A DNA stretch of 64,000 nucleotides. Source: Amphibalanus amphitrite. Taxonomy: Eukaryota > Arthropoda > Thecostraca > Balanomorpha > Balanidae. Below, piece after piece: positions 45,200 through 56,300 of the stretch. The stretch lies in NCBI RefSeq assembly GCF_019059575.1, contig NW_024883430.1:1-64000 (forward strand), given 5' to 3'. Numbering within the stretch: the stretch's first letter is position 1; the number at the start of each line of letters is the position of its first letter. The notes beneath the pieces were generated by a model. It had not been told where the DNA came from. It did no database searches and worked only from the letters and a program-made list of their open reading frames with translations. A program made the translations under genes and the position numbers.

Positions 45200-46095
45200 T
45201 CTCAAGCATATAAAATCATGATTTCATGCACTCCTTGCAAGGTTCTATGCTTCATATTTGCATTGTTGCCCTTGCGTGACGTCATTTGTGACGTCACAAG
45301 GGTCACAGTTTTTCTTCAATAACTCCCGATCAAATTGAGCTAGCGAGTCGGGAAAACCACCAATGGACTCAGAGTCAGGAAGACCTGCCGAATCGAATGA
45401 TATGCGACATGACCTCTTTCGACCATCTTCGTGACCTGGGGGTGCTGACCTGACCTTGACCTGAGGTCAACACCCTAAGTTGACCTGACCCGAACAAAAA
45501 GTATATCACTCGATGCGCCTGAGCTAGCTGAACACGATGATGCCAAAATCGCGGCTCTACGGCCATTTTTGGCGAAGTTATTTACCAAAAACCGACCCCG
45601 TGCCTTAGATCACTTGACCTGACCTCAGAGGTCACCGGTTGACCCGGGACCTTTACATTGGGTTCCTACCAGTCACTCTGCATTATCCTTTGTCGCAAAC
45701 GACCAATTTACCGCTTAATTCTAGTTTAATTAGCGGCGCATTAGCGAGGTGGGTTCAATCAACCCCCTCGGCCGGGGCAAATGTAGGTCCGGCGAGTGAA
45801 TTTGAGAAATTCTGAAGATACGATCGTGTTCCCCACTCAATTCTGCGTAAGATGCCGGGTTCCGTATCTACGTAACTTGAACGTAACGGATGCGGCGGCC
45901 GCAAACGTAAATCGAGGTCCCGAATTCCCTATTCCTCAACACAGGCGGCAGCCGTTTCTTGGTCTGCGCAATATGGCCGCCACCGTTAGACACTACGGGC
46001 AATAGGGTTCAAGCGGCATTGCTCCCCTGTGGTTTACCATAAATTACTGCCGCCATCAGAATTACAGTCGGTTTTCACCACTGAACTCTATAATG

Positions 46096-48859
46096 GTTTT
46101 CACTTAGGATTTGTCCCCCAAACACCAACAAAAGATCAACAATGCGTAATTGTTGTGTCATTGTTGAAAGAATAAGCAAGGGAGAATGTCTCGGTGGCGC
46201 ATGTGCGGTCGTGGTAGGAAGCACCTCTACTCCGGAGAATTACTCACGATGCTGCGACTCCAGCTCCGGCCAAATCTGAGTCGTCCGACACGGAACGCTT
46301 GATTGATGACTCATCCATCCCTTCGTCAAATTTTGACTGTCAAGTTCGGGAACTATCCCCACCTCGGCTCAGGATCCAATCCCACTGCATCATTTCATTT
46401 CCTGTAACAGTAGCGGCGAAACACCTTCAATTAGGGGGGGGGGGGGCACTGCCGACTTTTGATCCCATTCTTTCCATGCAAAGCCCATAGGGCTAATGTT
46501 AAAATGCCAAAATCAAATGGGGGCACGGTGCCTCGGTACTCCCCCCGTTCCGCCGCCTATGTCCTGAAAACTTGCTGGCTGACTCGTGGGCCGCCATTGA
46601 GAGGATGCCTCATGTCTGTCAGCCTGAAACTCACATGTAATAGATGTGCGCTGTTTAATGGTTATCTTAATCAAACGCTGTGCAGTGCGCATTTTCAATA
46701 GGTACCCGGACCCCGCCACCCCCCCCCCAAAAAAAATCAAACAGCTCAGCATGTCCAGTGTCCACCGTCCACATTTTGAGCAAATTCCTATTTCTATGAT
46801 AGGTATGTCACGTATGTGTACGTGTAGGTGTATTGTATACTTGTTTTCAGACTCTATTTTTATACAAAGTGACGCATTGTTGAAACGAGTCTTCTCTTTT
46901 GTTTCAGGTGGGTGTCTTCCAATTTTCGAGCCTGTTACTCTTCAGGCACCTGCAGTATCACGGGCTGGCAACTCTTCAAAACTGGAGGCCATTCATCATT
47001 TTTAGCTGAGTATGCTGGCCCGGGTCCGTTCGAATGTTAAGCATGGAAGTTCAGCGAATAGCAACAGACCTGTACAAATTTTTTTTGTTCTACGGGGAAA
47101 TGGTGATTGGTATCGTAATTCGTAACAAATGATGCATGCAGGCAATGAAGGAAAGTAAAATCCCAGAAATACCCAACACCTTCGCTAGCGTGCAATTGTA
47201 AGCAAAGCGTTGTTTTGCTGTGTTAATGGTGATATTTTTAGTGTTTTTGCATTATTGATGTCCTTCGTATTCCTTTCGTTTATCCTTTTTCGTAATCGTC
47301 GCTCTCGACATGGATACGACGGGACTGCAGTGGAAGGCATTTTGGACTGGTACTGCCCCGCTAGGCGGTAAACAAGACTCGACGAATATGGGAACGACAG
47401 TACGAGAATAAGGCATGCAGTCAGACATGGGAGACAGGGGAGGGTGGGAACCGATATGGAGGTCTGAAGAATAGTGAAAATGAATTTCTTTTTTTAGTGT
47501 TAGTCGTGTTACTAAATTTTCACGAAGTACCTATGTGGTTTATTTTTTATCATGCATATTCAGCGATTGGAATTGTCGGGCTCCTGGCTAATATAGACGT
47601 CAGAGCTGTAAACTTAATGTTTTCCTCGTCATGGACAATGTATGATGCAACGCTCCAAGGCTGACTTTCATAAATTACTAACCTAATCTTACTCTTAGAA
47701 TGGAGCTTCATATTGTTGGACGAGGAAACTAATTCATGATACTATCAAGGGTGGTATTGAACAATGGATCCGCCGGAGAAAAAATTCACTTTTTATGTAT
47801 AAAGCACCGTTGACCGTTTAAGAGTCGCATGGTTTCTACATTGTCCGTTTTCAGGTCTATAACTGTACTTTCAAATTTCAATAACTGTCTGTACTTATTT
47901 ATTGTGCGGTATTTTGATTTCTGTCAAATACCGCAATAATACCGCAACTGCCTTTTGCTTTCGATACAGTCTTGCAGAATTGAGTTAACTGTGGTTTACA
48001 AGCACCCAATATTCAATAACGACAAAAGCGCCAGAAGTGAAAGTAGGTAGGTACATACTTGCAGCCCTTTTAGTATGCGGGGGGCATTCAGTGAGTCAAC
48101 AAATCGAAATTCAATCTTGACCTGCTACCTTATAGGCGTAATTATATTCACAGCTCAAAATCTGACATGGCCAAACTCAGTAGATGGGATCGATAGCATC
48201 CCATCGCCTCACCTCCATTTTTGGAAAATTTAACATCTCACTTAAAAGAAACACCTCGCAGTCTTCTTCGTTCCAGTTTAAAGCCGATCAGGCTAAGCTC
48301 AGGATTATCGCAAACCGCGTGATATCTCACCAGACACCATACCCGCCCCGACCTCGATTCACAGGTCACCTGATCGCTTTTAGTGACCGGTGTCAACTGT
48401 CTGTCTCAGACCGCAGTCCCCCCCCCCCCCCCCACTGACCTGGCAGGCGTTCTACTTCACCGCGTGTCAATAGTCAGCTGTGCGCGAGGATGGGGTGGGG
48501 AAGGAGGGCGGGGAAGGCACCGGTGCGCGATACTTACAGCCATGCGTGATTGGCCACGCATTACTAAGAGTTAAAGAAGGGGAGGATAATGGCTGTAGAC
48601 CGATTTAGAAGGAAGGAATAGGCTTTTACTGTAAAATTTTGGATATTTTCCAAACAATTTCTAGCAAAGGCACAGCCACAGGAAATTCAAATAATCACCC
48701 GTGGGCTATCATGATGCACATAAGCAGCCCGAGAAGCTCTGAAATTGTGTAATGGCCTTTCTTACTTGACCTCAACTTGTTTATATCAGAGCTATGGCTT
48801 TGATATAGTGATAAATATTGTTATTCAAACAATAAATATTGTTGCTGTTCAACCGGGAC
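46096..48859. other. Intergenic stretch; includes one decayed hAT-like copy near 46433-46562
   Basis: 46433-46562 resembles the 48860 element (G-run, TTCTTTCCATGC, TAATGTTAAAAT, and an end reading CCGCCTATG) but its termini are degraded. The rest is AT-rich with no recognised gene. A C-run lies at 48419-48432. Confidence 0.35.
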
Positions 48860-49015
48860 CAGAGGCGGATCCACCTCAGAGTTTTTTGGGGGGCAAACCA
48901 TAACAATTTATCGATTCTTTCCATGCCTCGTCCATAGGCCCGCGTAATGTTAAAATTATGCCGTTTGGGAGGGGCAAATGCCCATTTTGCCCCCCACCCC
49001 CTGGATCCGCCACTG
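48860..49015. mobile_element. hAT-like MITE (CAGnGGCGGATCC family), copy 2, TSD ACCGGGAC
   Basis: A 156-bp element starting CAGAGGCGGATCCA and ending TGGATCCGCCACTG, flanked by perfect direct repeats ACCGGGAC (48852-48859 and 49016-49023). Non-coding, with an internal GGGGGGCAAA...TTTTGCCCCCC pairing. Confidence 0.9.
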
Positions 49016-49668
49016 ACCGGGACTCCAAATCCTTATGCCTTTGGTCTTGCCGTGGAGAAGTGAATCGGCGCTCTAGCGGACTCGTGGCGGGGAGAAGTAG
49101 CAGCTCTAATCCGGAATAGTTTCGAGACTGGCCGCCAGATGTCAGGCCCGTGCAAGGAATCAGCTGGGCAATGTAAACAATGAACGGAGACAGTCGCGGC
49201 GCGGCGGTGCGCTGGGGAGGTGGTGGTGTTCCGCACTAATATTTTGTATTTTTCTCTGTTTCATGCAGTGAGCTGGGTAAATATCGTATGAGGAACTCAT
49301 TAGTAGTGTTTGTCCTCCCTGAAACAAGCGTTTGGTGTTGTCAGCTGCGGCCTGGAGCTTCGAGGGTCAGTGGAAACGTGGTCTGCAATCGGCACGTGAA
49401 CGCCACCACACACCAGCCAGGTGCCTGTCTTTGAATTATGTTGATGTTGTTAGTGTTTTAAGCGTGAAATTCTCGGTTCAAAGCATCTTATTATGAAAAA
49501 GTGACTGAAGCTGTGCTTCTGAAATTTCTAAATTTCAGCATAACATGACTTGTACCTACAGAAAATGTTTTAAATTGATGATCAAGTCAATGTCAAATTA
49601 AAAGCTGTGCTGAAAACCTGTGTAATTATAATCATGTGCATATCTTTATCTCTCTCCACACTCCACAG

Positions 49669-50139
49669 CAGGGGCGGATCCAGAAAATCTCCAAGGGAGG
49701 GGCCATTAGAAACCAGGAGGCCCCCCCCATAATCCCACCTGTTGGAGGCCCCATCTTCCCACTTGTTGGGCCCCCCCAAAAAAACTGCGTCTATTGAGCT
49801 TATCTAGCTGTTCAGGCAACATCTCAACATTGTGCAGGCTTGGAGGCCCTCTGTGCAGGATAGGAGGCCCTGTAAAAGTGGTCATCTCTGTGAGTATAAG
49901 AGACCTCCAAGTTATGAAAAGCTTTACCAATCTTCTAACAAAGAAGTCTTCTCAGCTAGTCTTCTAAGAAACAACTAAGTGGGTAGGTTAAAAAAAAAAC
50001 TCATCGGATTTCGGCCACTTTATTTTCAGGAGGCCCCCTTTTCAGCTTTTTAACTTTTTAACTTTTTATTTTATTTTTGAAAAAAATCGGCCAAGGGGGG
50101 GGGCCATGGCCCCCATGGCCCCCCTTGTATCCGCGCCTG
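49669..50139. mobile_element. hAT-like MITE (CAGGGGCGGATCC family), copy 3, TSD CTCCACAG
   Basis: A 471-bp element starting CAGGGGCGGATCCAG and ending GTATCCGCGCCTG, flanked by perfect CTCCACAG copies (49661-49668 and 50140-50147). The interior repeats GGAGGCCCC units. Non-coding. Confidence 0.9.
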
Positions 50140-51490
50140 CTCCACAGTGTACTTGCTCTGTCTGTTGATGGATTGGCTGTTTTATCAATCACTCAGGTTC
50201 CATTCAGAGGTAGGGCACTGATTAATGGAATAGGTATGCATTTGAAACATTTTCTGGTCAAGTATTGATTATTTACTGCTTTTGTGGTGGCCTTTTCATG
50301 TGTAATTTGTGTTATCAATCAAAAATTATTATTTCATAGCAAGAGCTTCCAACTGAGGTATCACCACTTTTCAGCTTGTGTGTGCTCATTTATTTTCTAT
50401 TTCTTGTAACTGCAATTTCCAGAATGATCTAAGAGTTGTTACACAGACCACCTATTCCCACTTTTACAGCTGAACGAAAAAACTAGTCTGATCTATCTTT
50501 TCAGAAATCTTATCACTGATAATTTATCAATTTCGCCTCCCTTTCAGGTCATGCACCTTGTTGCATACCTATTTCATACACTTCTTACCCATGTGCTGAC
50601 TGTTGGGATTCACTTTCCTGTTTATTTGGCTTTGAGAGGATAATACTTCAGTCATCTAAGAGTATGAATTACAGCATCATAAATTTTCCCATCCCATCCA
50701 CTGCTTCTGTTCATTCTCTCCGCCCCGTCACGCTGGTGTACGCTTCCGTGACGCTTGAGACCACTCCGCCGGCTGCGGAGTCCACCGTGACGGTTCCCGT
50801 GACAGCTCCGTGACTACTGGTCACGGTTCGTGACGGCCGGTGTTCCGCCGTGACGCGGTGCGTTTTACGGGACCCGTAACGCGTCGGTGGTTCCACTTAG
50901 CTCGTCTCTCTCGTCCCTTCCTTTGTCTCATCTTGTGTCTCACGAGTCACGATGTCTCACGTGTCTCTCGTGCCTCTCGCCTCCCCATCGCGTGCGTCTC
51001 GCTGCATATCGGGAGTCACAGTGTATCGTGACGTCCGCGTGACTCCGTCACGGTAGCCGCCGTGACCATCGTCACGGATGGCGTCACGGCGTCACGGACG
51101 GTGTATCTGATGTCTCCAGTCCGGAGAGCCAGCTGTTACGACCATTTGGTCTTGGCTCTGTCCTAGCCTACTTGTGGTCAGTCTTAGCTCATTCGTGGCT
51201 CCGACCTAGCCCACTTGTATCGCTGGTATGGCTGTGACATGATTCTCGGCGTTTTGATGATAGTATGGCGCTAGCTTGTACGACGGGTATCGTGAAGCCC
51301 AATTCAAATTCGGTTGTAAGGAGTTGTTGCTGCCTTTGCAAGCTGCAGCTTTCGTCTCACGTGATCTCGCTCTGTCCCTATCTCGTGTGCGTAATATGTA
51401 TCCTTTCAATGCGGGTAGCTCGATGGCAGTTTTGTTAGCTCACAGTAGGAAGCAGCGGCTGGTAGGAGCGACCAGCGCCTATCGTTTCTT

Positions 51491-51528
51491 GCCTCCACCG
51501 CCACCACCGCCGCCGCCACCGCCGCTGG
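51491..51528. repeat. CCNCCG trinucleotide run
   Basis: Short proline/glycine-type (CCG/CCA)n run in the CpG-rich upstream region. Confidence 0.7.
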
Positions 51529-51756
51529 CGTCGTTCATCGCCTTCACGGATGGATGAACGCCACAGATGAGCGGACCGGTCCCCGGCGGCTGTCCTAGAC
51601 GACCATCGCGGCTCGCTGCGGCGTGAACCGGCGTGCCGCGGCGAGAACCGGTGGGATAAATATTTCCTGAGAACCGGCGGGTGGACGCGGGCGATTGGCT
51701 GCGGTAAGCTGAAGATTGGTGCAGATGATAGTTTGACGGTTTTTGTGTGGGAGAAC

Positions 51757-51850
51757 GGGAGGAGTTGGTTAGAGTTGGGAAGAGTTGAGAGGAGTGTGGG
51801 GGAGTTAGGAGGAGTTGGAAGGAGTTTTGGAGGAGTTGGTGTGTGGAGTG
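51757..51850. repeat. GGAGTTGG-type minisatellite
   Basis: About ten imperfect copies of a 7-12 bp G-rich unit (GGAGTTGG, AGAGTTGG, GGAGTTTTGG). Confidence 0.7.
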
Positions 51851-53326
51851 TGATGTGTTTTCGGGGATGTTCGGCGGACGGTTGTGTATAGTTAATAGTT
51901 GCTGATAGCTGTTGATAGCTGTTGATGCTTGGCAGAGCTGACGATGGTTTTTTATCGATAGATTGGTGGTCAGTCGCTGAGATAAGCCGTGGGTATCGGG
52001 ACAGTCAGGCGGTCTCGCTTTGCTGGGTTGCTGACTTACCGACTAGCTGACGCAATGTTACTCTCAGACACGCTATCACCTCCTGCAGGGTGTTATATTG
52101 TGGTTACTCTTGCCAAGGTTGGCTGGCTGTGCCGGTTTCTAGGTTCAGAAAACTGACTATTACGAGGCTATGCAGTGATCATAGCCTGGGAAAAGAAATC
52201 TTGCGTGCTTCTCATTGTGTCGACTGGTGAATTATGTGGTGGTTAGCCTATTACGTTGGTAGTTGAGTCACTTTATGTGGTATGTATCATGTTCATTGAT
52301 GCCGTTTTACGGCGGAAAAGCTGTTGCTGAGAGGCAGACAAGTGATGTTGTTATGGGCCGATTCTCAATCATCATTTGAAAGCGAAACTTGTGTATGATT
52401 CTGAGATCTGGCCGTTTCACATCTGTGAGATTCTGTGATGCTGAGAGCTGTAACAACTTCATTGACCAAGTGTTCGATGATTACGAGCTTGCAATGTTAC
52501 AATCGCGTAAGAGAATGCGTCTTTCCATCACTGTCTACGGCACAAAGCAGTCCTACCCTAATAGTTTATCGTCTGTTTTCCTTGTTACGCCAAACCACAA
52601 CAATGCCCATTATTGTTTGCACGATATTGATCCTGTAAGCCACATGTAACTCGGAACGTTATGTGTGATCCTCGCCTGCCTACTGTGAGCTCGAGGATAG
52701 GCGGTATTGAATTTCATTGGGATTATTTTCCTTGTTAGATCTGGCTTACGGGGAAGACTACCACTGCCATCACGCAGTGTCACTAAAAAAGTCCTGTTTT
52801 ATTAATGGGGCTAACAGTTCGTACGTTTTTAATCGATACGACGGTCGGCTTAGTTTCCAGCCAGAGCTACTTGGAGCTCCAAGACTTTTTCGATGGACGA
52901 TGTGTTGGAGCTCGCTAACTCGTCTGGTGATGTGTTTCCATTTTGGAGAGATAACAATTATATGGACTAGCTGGTGACATGAAACCATGACTGAGAAATA
53001 ATCAGGAAATTTAATCACGTCACTTTCTATACTCTTCTTTCTTCCTGTGAAGAGGAAAAAAAATGTGTTTTTCGAACAGTCGCCCCTCACAATGTCAATT
53101 GAAACTTGAAATAGCTTTCGTCGTGGCCTAGGCTCTTTTTCACTTTGTCTAGCTAACTGATCGTTCCCATTCACTTTCCGTCCTATCCTAGATTTCAACT
53201 TACGCTGTTTCACTAACCAATTGTTTCCTCCTGCAGAAATGGTCGCCTCTGCTTGCGGTGCGGACTGTGGAATGTTGCCTTGTAGCGATATGTTATAAAG
53301 TGTTACCCCTACCTAGATTCGAACCC

Positions 53327-53350
53327 ACGTCACGTCACGTCACGTCACGG
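53327..53350. repeat. (CACGT)n run
   Basis: Four to five CACGT units about 30 bp upstream of the prolyl 4-hydroxylase start-codon exon. Confidence 0.75.
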
Positions 53351-53379
53351 CTAACAAATTTTCTCTCCCCCGCCCACAG

Positions 53380-56300
53380 ATGCGTGTGTTAGCGTTTCTC
53401 GCACCTCTTCTGGCGGCGTCCGTCTGCCATGGGGAGATATTCACTGCTCTAGTGGACATGGAACACCTGGCGTACACGGAGCGGGAGCTGCTGGGAATGC
53501 TCGACAGGGCCATCCAGGCGGAGGAGCAGAAAATTCAGACACTGAAAAAGTTAGTCATTGTTCTTTGTAGTGGAGGGGGTGGATGGTTGGTTGTGCGGGT
53601 AGGAATGGGTAAAAACAGTGGGTGGAAGAGAGGGGAGCCGGTAGAATTCAGCGTGAGGCGGGTGGATTCACATAGGAATGCCTAGTAATCTAGCTCAACG
53701 AGTCAGGGGCCGTATTCACGTCGATCATTTTCGTAAGAATTTTCTTACGCATGACCTACTTCTTACAATATATTTTTTTAATCACGTGAACTCCGTCGAT
53801 AAAAAATAAGAAGTGTCGACGTGAATACCAAATTATACATACGAGATAAAATCGACTTACGAAGTCGACATGCATACAGCCCCAGAAAAGTAGGCGGAAT
53901 GGTGATGATTACAATTGGTTATCAGCGAGACAGGCGGTTTCTTAGAGAAGGCTTCGGCCATCATGCCGTCCCCGCTCGCCTCCGGCAGGTACATGGAGCA
54001 GTACCAGCGTGTGAACCGGGAGCTGGTGGATAACCAGGAGGCCTACCTCCATAACCCCGTCAATGCCTACCTGGTGGTGAAGAGGCTGGCCGCCGACTGG
54101 AAAATAGTCCAGGGAGTCATCACTGAGAATGTCGGATCCAGTGAGTCGAGAGGAGGGAAAAGGAGGGGAGGGGAAGGGAAGCATTCTGGTGTCTGGAGGA
54201 AACGTTTCAATAGGAGAAGCTCGAATAAGTCGTCATTAGTAAAGTCAAGTCCAGTGAACACTGAACACTCAACACTCAACACTCAACAGCCATGCGTTCA
54301 GGATGTTTGGTGATATTAGTTGGGAAAGTATTTGGCTTTAGTCTGTTTGCAAGTCATGGATTTCTTGAATGGAAGTATGCTCACAAAGATATAGTGGTTA
54401 TCAAAAGTCTTCGCGGAACGTGAGCGGCTCAGCCAGCTCGTCCCCACTCTAACGGCATTCCGCAGAGTTTTCATTGTTCTAACCCGAGGTTCCGTAGAGT
54501 TTGTGAGTCTCACTCCTACTAACTCCGGTCGTTTCACTCCCGCAGAGTTTGTGGAGAACATCACCCAGGTCTCAGAGACGCTCCGTATTCCCGACGATGA
54601 GGACCTGAACGGCGCGGCCATGGCCCTCATCAGACTCCAGGATACGTACCGACTCAACACCGCCGGTGAGTCAAACTCAGTAACAACTCAGTCTAACCCA
54701 GACTCAATCCCAACTCAGATTGAGTAAATCAGACTCCAGGATACGTACCAACTCAACACAGCCGGTGAGTTAAACTCATAACTGTTATGTGCGGACTTGT
54801 GGGTTTGATTCCGGCCACTCTAATCGCCCGAGGCACGGCCGGCCACCGGGGCTGACCGGTCGTCCCCTCCTGAGCCAATACAGTTGACCGACACGAGAGC
54901 TAGTGTGTGGACCGGGAGCCGGGGCGAATCGAACATGGCGCGGTCGCAGTGATACGCGAACCGATATGAGACACAGCTCTCTCATTTGACTCGGACTAAT
55001 GTGATAAGTGTGATACGTGTCTACTTTGCTGCCGAGTGAAGCGTTTCAGTGTTTAACGTGTGACGATGTCGGACTGCGAGCAGGAGGAGCGAGACGCCAA
55101 GCCGCCGGGCGCGGCACCGGCGACTGAGACATCGACAGAGCTGCTGACTCGGCTTCTGGGGCAGCAGCTGGAGCTGGCGGCCAGGCGTGATGAGCAACTA
55201 ACGATGCTTCTACAACACATCCAGCAGGGCGCGGCTGCCGGCGCCCGACCAGTCGACGGCAGCGGCGCGCTTGCGGCGGCGAGTGGCGGTTGCCCGCCCG
55301 CGGCGGCGGGTGGCGGCAGCGCGCCTACGGCGTCTGGCGGCGGCGGCGCGCCTGCGGCGACTGGCGGCGGGAGCGCACCTGCGGCGGCCGCGGTTACAGA
55401 GAGTGTCGCCGCCGCGGCGGCTGTGCCGCCTACAGTCGGTTCCCGGCAACGGATCTGCCTGCCGGCGACTGGGACGCCAGTCCCCAGGCTGCACTCATCA
55501 GCGTCACTCATCGAATTCGACACATGGAGAAGCAAATTCGACGGATACTGTCTGCTCACCCGTGTGCGTGAGCTAACAACAGCGGAACAGAAGGCCGCCC
55601 TCATCGCCGTATTAGACGACGACTGGACACGGATCGTCGACTTCGGGCTCCAGCTACCCGCGGACGCGGATCTGGACAGCGTCCTCGAGGCCATGCAGAA
55701 GTACTTGCGTCGCCAACGCAACGTCATAGTCGACCGCATGGACTTCACAGCCAGACTACAGCAGCCAGGTGAATCCATCGACGAGTATGTGTGCGCCCTG
55801 AGAGAGATAGCAGCGTGCTGTGACTTTTGCCAACACTGTGCCGATGATCGATTCCGGGATCATATCGTCGTGGGCACAATCGACAGTGACGCGCGAAGGC
55901 GCATGCTAGAGACTGCCGACCTCACATTTGAGAAAGCGCTGGACATATGTCGTGCCTGTGAATGCGCCACCAACAACAATCAGGAGATCACGCAGTCAGG
56001 GACGGTCGGACGGATATCTCGCTACCGTCAAGAGAAGAACCGTCGACGTTTCGCCAGTGAAGACTCGATCCAGCTGAGCCGGTGCCGCCGGTGCGGCGCG
56101 GCGGAGCACAGCGATGACAGACGCTGTCCTGCTCTGGGCCGCGCTTGCAACAGCTGCGGTGAGCGCGACCACTTCGCGATCACTTGCCGAGGCCGGGCCA
56201 GCGGGCGGCGCACGACGGGGAGCAGTCTGCCGCGCATTCGCCACGACCATGAGCGACCGCGGAGTGACGAGCTCACGCCCCCGCGCGCGGAGCGTGGCCG

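Larger units (their letters stand above)
43396..45800. mobile_element. piggyBac-like copy 10, split by a hAT-like insertion
   Basis: Flanks 43396-43543 and 45208-45800 together resemble copy 7: a TGCAAGG...ATGAA...CATGATTTCATGCACTC region, TTGTGACGTCACAAGG, then AGGTCA clusters and a CCCCCTCGGCCGGGG right end near 45760-45780. Terminal TTAA sites are not clear, so the boundaries are approximate. Confidence 0.45.
43197..46095. mobile_element. Long inverted-repeat (fold-back) element holding nested insertions
   Basis: Arms of roughly 165 bp (43228-43395 and 45836-45990) are inverted copies. The left GACCTCGATTTACGTTTGCG and CGGCATCTTACGCAGAATTG are answered in reverse near 45905-45925 and 45840-45858. 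A 17-bp direct repeat, CACTGAACTCTATAATG, flanks the structure at about 43197 and 46078. The interior contains piggyBac-like and hAT-like insertions, listed separately. The superfamily of the outer element is unknown. Confidence 0.6.
50148..53379. other. 5' region of the prolyl 4-hydroxylase gene; no coding exon recognised
   Basis: Probably holds the promoter and untranslated exon(s), because an acceptor lies directly before the ATG at 53380. Two patches (50723-50880 and 51009-51105) are crowded with CGTGACGG/CCGTCACG. 51480-51700 is CpG-rich and includes a TATA-like GGGATAAATATTTCC near 51652. These are candidate promoter features only; no transcription start can be assigned. Confidence 0.35.

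Noticed and set aside
53310-53340. GGTTCGAATC box on the minus strand resembling a tRNA or SINE B box
   Set aside because: The T-arm stem does not pair and no A box or cloverleaf could be drawn.
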